Part shown: piece after piece, positions 49,394-58,335 of the stretch
How positions within the stretch are numbered: position 1 is the stretch's first letter
How the letters are laid out: each line of letters begins with the position of its first letter
Source: Hydrogenophaga crocea
Lineage (GTDB): Bacteria > Pseudomonadota > Gammaproteobacteria > Burkholderiales > Burkholderiaceae_C
DNA length: 64,000 nt
Direction: 5' to 3'
NCBI RefSeq assembly: GCF_011388215.1
Contig: NZ_CP049989.1
Coordinates: 1,674,001-1,738,000 of the forward strand
Notes under the pieces: generated by a model
The model's database searches: none
Seen by the model: only the letters and a program-made list of their open reading frames with translations
What the model was told of the DNA's origin: nothing
Made by a program: the position numbers and the translations under genes

Positions 49394-49560
49394 CTTCTGC
49401 GCGAGAAACGTGGAACCCGCGGGGGTACGGCAGGATCGGCAAGAATGCGGGCGCGAACGCGCGGTGGTCGAACCGCCGGCGCACCGGTTGGTGAGAGGTA
49501 CCCGGGCTGCGGCCCGGGTGCTTCCTTTGCAGCGCCAGGGCTTTGCCCTGGCGCTTTTTT
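49394..49560 (+). ncRNA. Putative small RNA with anti-Shine-Dalgarno linker and terminator
   Basis: Inside the 293-bp gap between tlpA and the peroxidase gene. An AT-rich TATATA at 49383-49388 is a possible -10. Near the 3' end are a perfect hairpin ACCCGGGC-TGCG-GCCCGGGT (49500-49519), a pyrimidine-rich linker CTTCCTTT (49521-49528), and an intrinsic terminator with an 11-bp perfect stem AGCGCCAGGGC/GCCCTGGCGCT around loop TTT ending in T6 (49531-49560). No protein-coding signal. The layout of hairpin, unpaired CU-rich seed and terminator is that of Hfq-type trans-acting small RNAs. The 5' end is a guess. It does not resemble 6S, SRP or tmRNA. Confidence 0.55.
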
Positions 49561-49604
49561 CCGACGGTTTTGTGGGGTGGCGGGGGCCGGCCCACAATGC
49601 GCGC

Positions 49605-50162
49605 ATGAACCGCCGTGACCTCTGCCTCGCCTCGCTGGCCCTGATGGGCGCCGGACCTGCCCTGGCGCAGACCGCCGCCTGCCCGGCCCTGCTCAACCAC
49701 CGCTTCCCGCGCCTGCAGGACAGCGCGCCCCAGGACCTGTGCCAATACGCGGGCAAGGTGCTGCTGGTGGTGAACACCGCGAGCTACTGTGGCTTCACCT
49801 CGCAGTACGAAGGCCTGGAGGCGCTGTTCGCGAAGTACCGCGAGCGCGGCCTGGTGGTGCTGGGTTTTCCGTCCAACGATTTCCAGCAGGAAACCAACGA
49901 CAAGCAGAAGATCGCCGAGCTGTGCTTCAACACCTACGGCGTGCGCTTCCCCATGTTCGAGCCGGGTGGCGTGCGCGGCGACAAGGCCAACCCGCTGTAC
50001 CGCCAGCTCGCGCAGGCCACGGGCGTGGCGCCGCGCTGGAACTTCCACAAGTACCTGGTGGGCCGCGACGGCAAGGTGATCGACCAGTACGCGAGCAACA
50101 CCGACCCCATGGGGCGCGCGCTCACGCAGGCGGTGGAGAAGGCGCTGGCGGCCAAGGGCTGA
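49605..50162 (+). CDS. Periplasmic glutathione peroxidase-like protein (Cys type)
   Basis: A 185-residue thiol peroxidase of the glutathione peroxidase family reducing hydroperoxides. The peroxidatic residue is Cys62 in NTASYCGFTSQYEGLE; partners are Gln/Asn in GFPSNDFQQETND and Trp in RWNFHKYLVG. The second Cys in IAELCFNTYGV suggests a thioredoxin-type 2-Cys mechanism rather than glutathione. Residues 1-22 look like a signal peptide ending ALAQ, so it acts in the periplasm, unlike cytoplasmic BtuE. CACAAT ends 6 nt before the ATG with no ribosome-binding site, so it may be leaderless. Confidence 0.9.
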   Translation: MNRRDLCLASLALMGAGPALAQTAACPALLNHRFPRLQDSAPQDLCQYAGKVLLVVNTASYCGFTSQYEGLEALFAKYRERGLVVLGFPSNDFQQETNDKQKIAELCFNTYGVRFPMFEPGGVRGDKANPLYRQLAQATGVAPRWNFHKYLVGRDGKVIDQYASNTDPMGRALTQAVEKALAAKG

Positions 50163-50192
50163 ACACGCGCCGGCCTGCCGTCGCAAGAGCCG

Positions 50193-50224
50193 AAAAAAAA
50201 GCCACCGCAAGCGGTGGCTTTTTT
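50193..50224. terminator. Bidirectional intrinsic terminator
   Basis: A8 (50193-50200), stem GCCACCGC (50201-50208) with GCGGTGGC (50211-50218), then T6 (50219-50224). Works for the peroxidase gene on plus and for the binding-protein gene on minus. Confidence 0.92.
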
Positions 50225-50243
50225 GTGGCCGAAGGCCGCTGGA

Positions 50244-51437
50244 TCAGCGGATCACGGCGATGGTGGTGCGCTGGCCGCCTTTGTAGGTCATCAGCGTGAG
50301 GGCGCCGTTCTTGATGTCGCCCTTCTCGTCGAACTCGATCTTGCCGGTCACGCCGTTGTAGCTGGTGGCCTTGAGCGCGGGCAGGTAGACCTTGGGATCG
50401 GCCGAGCCGGCGGTGACCATGGCGTTGGCCATGACCTTCACGGCGTCGTACACGTACGGGGCGTACACCTGAACGTCGGCGTTGAACTTGGTCTTGAAGT
50501 CGGCGCGGAACTTGTCCATGCCGGCCTTCTGTTCGCCTTCGACACCACCGGCCTCGGCGCAGAACACCTGCTCGTCGCTGATGCCGTCGCCGGCCAGCTT
50601 GGGCAGCTCGCTCGAGCAGATGCCGTCGCCGCCCATGAACTTGGCCTTGATGCCGAGCTGCTTCATCTGCTTGAGCATGGGGCCGGCCACGGCGTCCATG
50701 CCGCCGAAGAACACCACGTCGGGCTTCTTGGCCTTCAGGGTGGTCAGGATGGCGTTGAAGTCGGTCGCCTTGTCGTTGGTGAACTCGCGGCCCACCACGG
50801 TGCCGCCAGCGGCTTTCACGCCTTTTTCGAATTCGTCGGCGACGCCCTGGCCGTAGGCGGTGCGGTCGTCGATCACGGCCACGTTCTTGGCCTTGAGGGT
50901 TTCGATGGCGTACTTGCCGAGCGTGCCGCCCAGGTGCACGTCGTCAGCCACCACGCGGAACGCGCCCGCGAAGCCCTGGCGGGTGTACTTGGGGTTGGTC
51001 GCCGAGGGCGAAATCTGGGGGATGCCGGCGTCGTTGTAGAGCTGCGACGCGGGGATGGTGGTGCCCGAGTTCAGGTGGCCGATCACGCCGTTGACCTTGG
51101 CGTCGACCAGCTTCTGCGCGGCGGCCGTGCCCTGCTTGGGGTCGGCGGCGTCGTCTTCGGCCAGCAGTTCGAACTTGGCCTTGGCGCCACCGATGCTCAG
51201 GCCGGCGGCGTTGAGCTCTTCGATCGCCATGCGGGCGCCGTTTTCGTTGTCCTTACCCAGGTGGGCGATCGCGCCGCTGGTGGGGCCGACGTGACCGATC
51301 TTGACCACGACCTCGGCGGCCGGTGCGGGAGCGGCGGCCGGGGCGGCGGCGGCCGGGGCAGGAGCCTCTTCCTTCTTGCCACAGGCAGCCAGAGCAACGG
51401 CTGCGGCAAGCACTGCCAGTTTCATGTTCACTTGCAT
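50244..51437 (-). CDS. LivK-type amino-acid-binding lipoprotein
   Basis: A 397-residue type I periplasmic binding protein of the branched-chain amino-acid ABC family. The N terminus is a lipoprotein signal with lipobox LAAC (Cys19) followed by a Pro/Ala linker; the core starts VVKIGHVGPTSGAIAHLGKDNENGARMA, with HLNSGTTIPASQLYNDAGIPQISPSATNP for ligand binding (core LNSGTTIPASQLY). GAGGAA precedes the ATG at 51437. No LivHMGF permease or ATPase genes are in the window, so it either serves a distant transporter or is an orphan. The 177-bp gap to holC holds no gene. Confidence 0.9.
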   Translation of the reverse strand: MQVNMKLAVLAAAVALAACGKKEEAPAPAAAAPAAAPAPAAEVVVKIGHVGPTSGAIAHLGKDNENGARMAIEELNAAGLSIGGAKAKFELLAEDDAADPKQGTAAAQKLVDAKVNGVIGHLNSGTTIPASQLYNDAGIPQISPSATNPKYTRQGFAGAFRVVADDVHLGGTLGKYAIETLKAKNVAVIDDRTAYGQGVADEFEKGVKAAGGTVVGREFTNDKATDFNAILTTLKAKKPDVVFFGGMDAVAGPMLKQMKQLGIKAKFMGGDGICSSELPKLAGDGISDEQVFCAEAGGVEGEQKAGMDKFRADFKTKFNADVQVYAPYVYDAVKVMANAMVTAGSADPKVYLPALKATSYNGVTGKIEFDEKGDIKNGALTLMTYKGGQRTTIAVIR

Positions 51438-51614
51438 GGAAATTCCTCGGTAAGGATGGATTTGAATTGCGGAGGGAACGTTTTTTTCTCCACCGCGTGA
51501 ATCTACTCCAATTCCGAAGCACTCCCGGCCGTTGCACGCCCCGCGAGGGCCCGTGACCAGGGTTTTCCACAGGAACTGGCGGGGCGCCGCAACACCCGCG
51601 CGGGCGCTGCGCCC

Positions 51615-52052
51615 TCAGCCCTGCGGATCGGCCTGCTTGAGGTCGTGCCGCTGCGGCTCGATGCCGGCCGCGACGTAGGCTCGCCAGCGCTGGCGCGCCG
51701 CCGCGCGATCGGCCTCGTCGAGCCCCACCACCTCGATCACGCGCTCGAAGCGCGCGGGCTCGGGCACGGGCTCGTCGTGCAGGTTCACGAGCACCGGCAT
51801 GCCCTGCACCTCGGGCAGGCTGTCGGTGAGGCGGATGGGGGAGTGTTGCAGCACCGCGGGCGGATCGCCCGGGCGCGCGTGCGGCACGAAATCGCCCTGG
51901 CCCACGAGCCACACCAGGCGATCGAGCTCGTCAATCGCCGGGCGCGGCGCGAGCACCGCCACCCGGACCCCTTTGAGGTAGGCCTTGCGCAGCAGGCGCG
52001 CCGTGTAGGCGAGCCGGTCGGGCGCGTTGAAGTGGAAGGCGACTTCGGCCAT
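51615..52052 (-). CDS. holC: DNA polymerase III chi subunit
   Basis: A 145-residue HolC protein, the clamp-loader accessory subunit that contacts single-stranded-DNA-binding protein. It begins MAEVAFHFNAPDRLAYTARLLRKAYLKG, with LDRLVWLVGQGDFVPHA and PVLVNLHDEPVPEPARFERVIEVVG (core LVNLHDEPVP), all typical. It follows pepA by 9 bp on the same strand, the conserved pepA-holC pairing. Confidence 0.93.
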   Translation of the reverse strand: MAEVAFHFNAPDRLAYTARLLRKAYLKGVRVAVLAPRPAIDELDRLVWLVGQGDFVPHARPGDPPAVLQHSPIRLTDSLPEVQGMPVLVNLHDEPVPEPARFERVIEVVGLDEADRAAARQRWRAYVAAGIEPQRHDLKQADPQG

Positions 52053-52061
52053 GCGGCGGCG

Positions 52062-53543
52062 TCAGGCCTTGGCGCGGCGGCGCGCGGGCTTGGCCGGGGC
52101 GCGCTGCGACTCGCTCACCAGGTATTGCAGCAGCAGCGGCACGGGGCGGCCGGTGGCGCCCTTGGCCGCGCCGCCCTTCCAGGCCGTGCCCGCGATGTCC
52201 AGGTGCGCCCAGCGCAGTTCGGCGGTGAACTTCTGCAGGAACTTGGCCGCGGTGATGGCCCCGCCCGCGCGGCCCGCCACGTTGCCCATGTCGGCGAAGT
52301 TGCTCTTGAGGCCTTCGGCGTACTCGTCGTCGAGCGGCATGCGCCAGCACAGGTCGCCCACGGTCTCGCCGGCCACGCTCAAGTCGTCGGCCAGGGCGTC
52401 GTCGCTGCTGAACAGGCCGCTGCGCACCGCGCCCAGCGCGATCACGCAGGCGCCCGTGAGCGTGGCGATGTCGATCACCGCGCGCGGCTTGAAACGCGCC
52501 GCGTAGGTCAGCGCGTCGCACAGGATCAGGCGGCCCTCGGCGTCGGTGTTGAGGATCTCGATGGTCTGGCCGCTCATGCTCTTGACCACGTCGCCGGGCT
52601 TCACGGCCAGGCCGTCGGGCATGTTCTCGCAGCTCGGGATCAGGCCCACCACGTTGATGGCCGGCTTGAGCTCGGCCAGCGCCGCGAAGGTGCCGAGCAC
52701 GCTGGCCGCGCCGCCCATGTCGAACTTCATCTCGTCCATTTCGGGCGCGGGCTTGAGGCTGATGCCGCCGGTGTCGAAGGTGATGCCCTTGCCCACCAGC
52801 ACCACCGGGGCCTCGCCCTTGGGCGCGCCCTGGTAGTGCAGAACGATGAAGCGCAGCGGCTCGGCCGAGCCGCGCGCCACCGCCATGAACGAGCCCATGC
52901 CCAGGGCCTCGACCTGCTTGGGCCCGAGCACCTCGGCCTTGATCGCGCCGCCGCGGGCCAGCTTCTTCGCGGCCTCGCCGAGCAGCGTGGGCGTGGCGTG
53001 GTTGGCGGGGCGGTTGGCCCATTCCTTGGCGAACTCGACGCCGGCCACCAGGGCCTTGCCCAGGCGCAGGCCGTCGCGCAACGCGGCGGCGTCGCTCACG
53101 CCGAAGCTCACCCGCGCCAGCGCGCGCGGCTTGGCGCTGGGCTTGGTGGTGGTGAACACGTACGAGGCCTCGGCCGCGGCCTGGATGGCCGCGCGCAGGC
53201 CGTCGTTGTCCAGCGCCACCAACGTGGCCACCACGCCCAGGTGGGCCACGCCCGGACCCTTGAGCGCCTGCACCCCGGCGGTCACGGCCTTGCGCAGGGC
53301 CGTGGCGTCGGCCGCGCCGGCGCGCACCAGCAGCACCCGCGCCGCCTTGAAGCCCTCGGGCCGGTAGGCGGCGAGCAGCTTGCCCACGCCGGCTTCCAGG
53401 TCGCCCCCCTTGAGGGCCTGGGCCACCAGGCGGTGCAGCGGGGTGTCGCCCTTGGGCGCGGTGTCGGGCACGAGCACCAGCAGGGCATCGGCCGGGAATT
53501 CGGCGGCCTGTGCGGGGGTCAGGGTCTTGAGTTCGAAGTTCAT
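52062..53543 (-). CDS. pepA: Leucyl aminopeptidase (M17)
   Basis: A 493-residue cytosol aminopeptidase with two metal ions. Motifs: [18 protein letters not shown] (metal-binding Lys and Asp), [10 protein letters not shown], and [17 protein letters not shown], the M17 signature. The N-terminal macro-like domain is complete. In E. coli PepA also binds DNA in recombination and carAB control. The ATG at 53543 is 27 bp from the divergent lptF start; a CATAAT at 53541-53546 overlapping the pepA start is a plausible -10 for lptF. Confidence 0.95.
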   Translation of the reverse strand: MNFELKTLTPAQAAEFPADALLVLVPDTAPKGDTPLHRLVAQALKGGDLEAGVGKLLAAYRPEGFKAARVLLVRAGAADATALRKAVTAGVQALKGPGVAHLGVVATLVALDNDGLRAAIQAAAEASYVFTTTKPSAKPRALARVSFGVSDAAALRDGLRLGKALVAGVEFAKEWANRPANHATPTLLGEAAKKLARGGAIKAEVLGPKQVEALGMGSFMAVARGSAEPLRFIVLHYQGAPKGEAPVVLVGKGITFDTGGISLKPAPEMDEMKFDMGGAASVLGTFAALAELKPAINVVGLIPSCENMPDGLAVKPGDVVKSMSGQTIEILNTDAEGRLILCDALTYAARFKPRAVIDIATLTGACVIALGAVRSGLFSSDDALADDLSVAGETVGDLCWRMPLDDEYAEGLKSNFADMGNVAGRAGGAITAAKFLQKFTAELRWAHLDIAGTAWKGGAAKGATGRPVPLLLQYLVSESQRAPAKPARRRAKA

Positions 53544-53570
53544 AATCCGCTCTGGTTCTAACGACGATCG

Positions 53571-54683
53571 ATGTTATTCCATTCATCCTTGCGCAGAGAG
53601 CTGGCCCGCAGCTTCGGGGCGACGCTGGTGATCCTGTTCACCATCGTGCTCACGATGCTGTTGATCCGCACCCTGGGCGCGGCGTCCAAAGGCAGCGTCA
53701 ACCCCGAAGAGGTGATGCTGGTGCTGGGCTACACCGTGCTCGGCCGCATGCCCACGGTGCTCACGCTGGCGCTCTTCATCTCCATCGTGTTCACGCTCTC
53801 GCGCATGTACCGCGACAGCGAAATGATCATCTGGTTCGCCAGCGGCCGCTCGCTGGGGGGTTTTCTGCGGCCCATCCTGCGCTTCGCCTGGCCGGTGCTC
53901 ATGGTGATCACGCTCATGGTGCTGCTGGTGTGGCCCTGGGCCAACCAGCAGGTGAACAACCTGCGCGACCGCTTCGAACGCCGCGGCGACCTCGAGCGCG
54001 TGGCGCCCGGCCAGTTCCAGGAGTCATCGAGCGGCCGGCGCGTGTTCTTCATCGACAAGGACACGGCCGACGGCACCGAGGGCCGCAACATCTTCATCTC
54101 GAGCACCGAGACCGACGGCCGCGAGACCGTGACCTCGGCGCGCTCGGGCCGCATCGAGTGGGACGGTGAACGCCAGCTGCTCATGCTCAACAACGGCCAG
54201 CGGCTCGAATCGCGCCCCAACGACGGCCTGCGCGTGAGCGAGTTCGCCGAGTACGGCACGCAGATCGGCGACGCCCTGCCCACGGGCAGCGCGGGCGTGG
54301 AGCTCAAGGCCCGGCCGAGCTGGGAGCTGGTGATGCAGCCCACCCAGGCCAACCTCGCCGAGCTGGGCTGGCGCATCGGCCTGGCGCTCACGGCCTTCAA
54401 CTTCGTGCTGATCGCGCTGGCCACCACGGCGGGCAACCCGCGCGCGGGGCGCAGCGGCAACCTGTTCTTCACGCTGTTCGCCTTCGTCTTCTATTACAAC
54501 CTGCTCAACATCGGGCAGAACTGGGTGGCGCGCGGCGTGATCGAGCTGATGCCCTACATGCTGGGCCTGCACGGCGGCGTGCTGCTGCTCACCCTGCTGT
54601 GGTTCTACAAGCGACACACCGGCGTGAGCCTGCGCACCCTGCTCGCGCAGTGGCTGGGCCGCCAGCGGGAGAAGCGCGCATGA
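53571..54683 (+). CDS. lptF: LPS export ABC transporter permease LptF
   Basis: A 370-residue permease of the LptB2FGC machine that extracts lipopolysaccharide from the inner membrane. It has three N-terminal helices ([61 protein letters not shown]), a periplasmic beta-jellyroll (about 125-265) and three C-terminal helices. The conserved coupling stretch [15 protein letters not shown] is intact. It overlaps lptG by 4 bp (ATGA). Confidence 0.95.
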   Translation: MLFHSSLRRELARSFGATLVILFTIVLTMLLIRTLGAASKGSVNPEEVMLVLGYTVLGRMPTVLTLALFISIVFTLSRMYRDSEMIIWFASGRSLGGFLRPILRFAWPVLMVITLMVLLVWPWANQQVNNLRDRFERRGDLERVAPGQFQESSSGRRVFFIDKDTADGTEGRNIFISSTETDGRETVTSARSGRIEWDGERQLLMLNNGQRLESRPNDGLRVSEFAEYGTQIGDALPTGSAGVELKARPSWELVMQPTQANLAELGWRIGLALTAFNFVLIALATTAGNPRAGRSGNLFFTLFAFVFYYNLLNIGQNWVARGVIELMPYMLGLHGGVLLLTLLWFYKRHTGVSLRTLLAQWLGRQREKRA

Positions 54684-55798
54684 AGACCATCCGCCGCCTC
54701 ATTTACGGCGAGGTCTTCGCGGCCGTGTTCTTCGTGCTGCTCGCCTTTCTCTCGCTGTTCTTCTTCTTCGACCTGGTCGACGAGCTGCCCGATGTGGGCA
54801 AGAAGTCGGTGCTCGATCCGGCGCGCGTTTACAGCCTGGCCGACGCGCTGATCTACGTGGCGCTGCTGGTGCCCAGCCGCATCTACGAGCTCATGCCGAT
54901 CGCGGTGCTGATCGGCTCGGTGTTCGTGCTCGCGCGGCTGGCCCAGGGCTCGGAGTACACCATCCTGCGCACCAGCGGCCTGGGCCCGTGGCGCGCGCTG
55001 CGCACCCTGCTGGGTCTGGGCTCGATCTTCGTGCTCGTGACCTTCGCGATGGGCGACTACGTGGCCCCGTTCGCCGACCGCGTGGCCCAGTTGCACAAGG
55101 CGCGCTTCGAAGGCGCGATCAGCCTCGGGCAGACCGGCGCCTGGCTGAAAGAGCGCCAGCCCTACAGCAGCTTCTCGGTCAACGTGGGCTCGCTGTCGGC
55201 CGAGGGCGGCCTGGGCAATGTGCGCATCTTCGAGTTCAACAACCAGGGCACGCTGGTGTCGACCCTGCGCGCCAAGACCGGCCAGATCGAGGCCGACGAC
55301 AGCTGGACCCTGCACCAGGTGGAGCGGCGCGAGTTCGACGCCAGCGGCACCGGCGCCGCGCGCGTGGCGCGCACCCAGCACGACACCTTCCGCTGGCCCA
55401 GCGGCATCAACACCGAGATGGTGGCCGTGGCCCTGCTCAAGCCCGAGCGCATGCGCACCACCGACCTGTTCGCCTACATCCGGCACCTGCAGGCCAACGG
55501 CCAGACCGCGCAGCGCCACGAGATCGAGTTCTGGCGCAAGGTGTTCTACCCCTTGTCGTGCCTGGTGATGGTGGTGCTCGCCCTGCCCTTTGCCTACCTG
55601 CACTTCCGCTCGGGCAGCATCACGGGCTACGTGTTCGGCGGAGTGATGATCGGCATCAGCTTCTTCCTGCTCAACAACGTGTTCGGCTACATCGGCAACC
55701 TCAACCAGTGGCGGCCCTGGCTGGCCGCGGCTTCGCCCGCCCTGATCTATTCGGTGGTGTCGCTCGGGGCCTTCGGTTGGCTGGTGCTCAGGCGTTAG
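54680..55798 (+). CDS. lptG: LPS export ABC transporter permease LptG
   Basis: A 372-residue partner of LptF. It begins [35 protein letters not shown], with the coupling segment RLAQGSEYTILRTSGLGPWRA, a periplasmic jellyroll, and three C-terminal helices ending GAFGWLVLRR. ATG at 54680 overlaps the lptF stop. The CbiX-like gene begins 7 bp later and may be cotranscribed. Confidence 0.95.
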   Translation: MKTIRRLIYGEVFAAVFFVLLAFLSLFFFFDLVDELPDVGKKSVLDPARVYSLADALIYVALLVPSRIYELMPIAVLIGSVFVLARLAQGSEYTILRTSGLGPWRALRTLLGLGSIFVLVTFAMGDYVAPFADRVAQLHKARFEGAISLGQTGAWLKERQPYSSFSVNVGSLSAEGGLGNVRIFEFNNQGTLVSTLRAKTGQIEADDSWTLHQVERREFDASGTGAARVARTQHDTFRWPSGINTEMVAVALLKPERMRTTDLFAYIRHLQANGQTAQRHEIEFWRKVFYPLSCLVMVVLALPFAYLHFRSGSITGYVFGGVMIGISFFLLNNVFGYIGNLNQWRPWLAAASPALIYSVVSLGAFGWLVLRR

Positions 55799-55805
55799 GA
55801 ACCCC

Positions 55806-56171
55806 ATGCTCGGCGTGATCGTTTTTGCCCATGGTTCGCGCGACCCGCTGTGGCGCGCGCCGGTCGAGGCCGTCGCGCGGCGCATCGCCGAGCGCGCGCC
55901 CGGCACGCTCGCGCGCACCGCCTACCTCGAGCTCACCGAGCCCGACCTGCCCAGCGCCGCGCGCGAGCTGGTGGCCGCGGGCGCCACCACGCTGCGCGTG
56001 CTGCCGCTGTTCTTCGGCATGGGCAAGCACGCGCGCGAAGACCTGCCGCAGCTGATGGACGCGCTGCAGCGCGAGCACCCGCAGGTGGTGTTCGAGCGCC
56101 TGCCCACCGCGGGCGAAGACCCGCAACTGATCGATCTGCTGGCCGCGCTGGCCGTCAAGGAGGGTGCATGA
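55806..56171 (+). CDS. CbiX/SirB-like chelatase, single domain
   Basis: A 121-residue single-domain class II chelatase like CbiX-short. The active-site histidine lies in VIVFAHGSRDPLWR (His9); TAYLELTEPDLPSA and RVLPLFFGMGKHAREDLP with the second histidine (His74) follow. It likely inserts cobalt or ferrous iron into sirohydrochlorin for siroheme or cobalamin, probably as a homodimer. Its stop overlaps the cysB start (ATGA), tying siroheme supply to sulfur regulation. Confidence 0.88.
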   Translation: MLGVIVFAHGSRDPLWRAPVEAVARRIAERAPGTLARTAYLELTEPDLPSAARELVAAGATTLRVLPLFFGMGKHAREDLPQLMDALQREHPQVVFERLPTAGEDPQLIDLLAALAVKEGA

Positions 56172-57112
56172 ACCTGCACCAGTTCAAGTTCGTGCAGGAG
56201 GCGGTGCGCCGCAACCTCAACCTCACCGAGGCCGCCAAGGCGCTGCACACCTCGCAGCCTGGCGTGTCCAAGGCCATCATCGAACTCGAAGACGAGCTCG
56301 GCATCGAAATCTTTGCGCGCCACGGCAAGCGCATCAAGCGCGTGACCGAGCCCGGCCAGCAGGTGCTCAAGAGCATCGACGTGATCCTGCGCGAGGTGAA
56401 CAACCTCAAGCGCATCGGCGAGCAGTACTCGGCGCAGGACAGCGGCACCCTGTCCATCGCCACCACGCACACCCAGGCGCGCTATGTGCTGCCCGGCCCG
56501 GTGGCCGCGCTGCGCCAGGCCTATCCCAAGGTGGGCATCAGCCTGCACCAGGGCTCGCCCGACCAGGTGGCGCGCATGCTGATCGAAGAGGTGGCCGAGA
56601 TCGGCATGGCCACCGAGTCGCTGGTGAACTACCCCGAGCTCGTGACACTGCCGGCCTACGAATGGCAGCACGTGCTGGTGTTCCCCTTCGACCACCCGCT
56701 GCTCGCGCGCGAGCGCATCGACCTCGAAGACCTCGCCCAGGTGCCGCTGATCACCTACCACCCGAGCTTCACGGGCCGCACCCGCATCGACCAGGCCTTT
56801 GCGCTGCGCCACCTGCAGCCCAACATCGTGCTCGAGGCCATCGACTCCGACGTCATCAAGACCTACGTGAAGCTGGGCATGGGCGTGGGCATCGTGGCCG
56901 AGATGGCGGTCAAGGGCGAGAACCAGTCACCCGACCTCGTGGCCCGGCCCGCGGGCGCGCTGTTCGGCCACAACCTGGCGCGCGTGGCCTTCAAGCGCGG
57001 CACCTACCTGCGCCAGTTCGTGCTGCGCTTCGGCGAGCTGCTCTCCGATCGCCTCTCGCGCGATCTGATCCTTCGCGCCATGGCCGGCGAGCCCGACGAA
57101 TACGACATCTGA
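56168..57112 (+). CDS. cysB: CysB-family LysR-type transcriptional regulator
   Basis: A 314-residue LysR regulator of the CysB/Cbl subgroup controlling sulfur assimilation. The N-terminal MNLHQFKFVQEAVRRNLNLTEAAKALHTSQPGVSKAI segment is the CysB helix-turn-helix (core LTEAAKALHTSQPGVSK). Effector-domain motifs TTHTQARYVLP, TYHPSFTGRTRIDQAF and SDVIKTYVKLGMGVGI are those of CysB, which senses acetylserine, sulfate or thiosulfate. It is translationally coupled to the CbiX-like gene rather than sitting alone. Confidence 0.93.
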   Translation: MNLHQFKFVQEAVRRNLNLTEAAKALHTSQPGVSKAIIELEDELGIEIFARHGKRIKRVTEPGQQVLKSIDVILREVNNLKRIGEQYSAQDSGTLSIATTHTQARYVLPGPVAALRQAYPKVGISLHQGSPDQVARMLIEEVAEIGMATESLVNYPELVTLPAYEWQHVLVFPFDHPLLARERIDLEDLAQVPLITYHPSFTGRTRIDQAFALRHLQPNIVLEAIDSDVIKTYVKLGMGVGIVAEMAVKGENQSPDLVARPAGALFGHNLARVAFKRGTYLRQFVLRFGELLSDRLSRDLILRAMAGEPDEYDI

Positions 57113-57149
57113 CGCCCCCTTCGAACACAACGCTCCCGAGACAAGCCCC

Positions 57150-58331
57150 ATGGACGCCGCCACCTTGCCCCGCACCCCCGCCCTCGCCTCGCGCCTGCCC
57201 CAGGTGGGCACCACCATCTTCACCGTGATGTCGGCCCTGGCCAGCGAACACGGCGCGGTCAACCTGGGCCAGGGCTTCCCCGACTTCGGCTGCGACCCGG
57301 CGCTGCTCGACGCGGTCGACGCCGCCATGCGCGCGGGCCACAACCAGTACCCGCCCATGACCGGCGTGCCCGCGCTGCGCCAGGCCGTGGCCGACAAGGT
57401 CGAAAAGCTCTATGGCCGCCGCTACGACGCCAACACCGAGGTCACCGTGACCGCGGGCGCCACGCAGGCCATCCTCACCGCCATCCTGGCCGTGGTGCAC
57501 CCGGGCGACGAGGTGATCGTGCTCGAGCCCTGCTACGACAGCTACGTGCCCAACATCGAGCTCGCGGGTGGTCGCGTGGTGCGCGTGCCGCTCACGCCCG
57601 GCAGCTTCCGGCCCGACTTCGACAAGATCGCCGCGGCCATCACGCCGCGCACGCGCGCGCTGCTCATCAACAGCCCGCACAACCCCAGCGGCATGTGCTG
57701 GACCGAGGCCGAGATGCGTGCGCTCGACGCGCTGCTCGCGCCCACCGACGTGCTGCTGATCAGCGACGAGGTGTATGAGCACATGGTGTTCGACGGCCTG
57801 CCGCACCAGAGCGCGGCGCGCTACCCGGGCCTGGCCGCGCGCGCCTTCATCGTCAGCAGCTTCGGCAAGACCTACCACGTGACCGGCTGGAAGGTGGGCA
57901 CCGTGGTGGCGCCCGCGCCGCTCATGGCCGAGTTCCGCAAGGTGCACCAGTTCAACGTGTTCACGGTGAACACGCCCATGCAGCACGCGCTCGCGGCCTA
58001 CATGGCCAACCCCGCGCCCTACCTCGACCTGCCGGCCTTCTACCAGCGCAAGCGCGACCTGTTCCGCGAAGGCCTGGCCGCCACGCGCTTTCGGCTGCTG
58101 CCCGGCGAAGGCACCTACTTCCAGTGCGTGGACATCTCGGCGCTCGCCGTGCCCGAGCGCGACCTGCCCGAAGCCGACTTCTGCCGCTGGCTCACGCAGG
58201 AGATCGGGGTCGCCGCCATCCCGCTCTCGGCCTTCTACGGCGACGGCTTCGACCAGAAGGTGGTGCGTTTCTGCTTCGCCAAGAAGGACGAAACCCTGGT
58301 CGAGGCGCTGAAGCGGCTGTCGCGGCTCTGA
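57150..58331 (+). CDS. Methionine/kynurenine-type aminotransferase (YbdL-like)
   Basis: A 393-residue fold type I PLP aminotransferase, class I/II. It has NLGQGFPDFGCDP, VTAGATQAILTAI, INSPHNPSG and LISDEVYEHMVFDG, and the PLP lysine is Lys240 in SSFGKTYHVTGWKVG. The sequence pattern matches methionine-2-oxo-acid aminotransferases of the YbdL group; a glutamine or kynurenine transaminase is the alternative. It lies 37 bp after cysB, consistent with a role in sulfur amino-acid metabolism. Confidence 0.88.
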   Translation: MDAATLPRTPALASRLPQVGTTIFTVMSALASEHGAVNLGQGFPDFGCDPALLDAVDAAMRAGHNQYPPMTGVPALRQAVADKVEKLYGRRYDANTEVTVTAGATQAILTAILAVVHPGDEVIVLEPCYDSYVPNIELAGGRVVRVPLTPGSFRPDFDKIAAAITPRTRALLINSPHNPSGMCWTEAEMRALDALLAPTDVLLISDEVYEHMVFDGLPHQSAARYPGLAARAFIVSSFGKTYHVTGWKVGTVVAPAPLMAEFRKVHQFNVFTVNTPMQHALAAYMANPAPYLDLPAFYQRKRDLFREGLAATRFRLLPGEGTYFQCVDISALAVPERDLPEADFCRWLTQEIGVAAIPLSAFYGDGFDQKVVRFCFAKKDETLVEALKRLSRL

Positions 58332-58335
58332 GGCC

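Noticed and set aside
49394..49560. 6S RNA, SRP RNA or tmRNA identity
   Set aside because: The SRP core (GGAAGGAAGCAGCC-like) and tmRNA features are absent, and the 5' and 3' ends do not pair as in 6S RNA.
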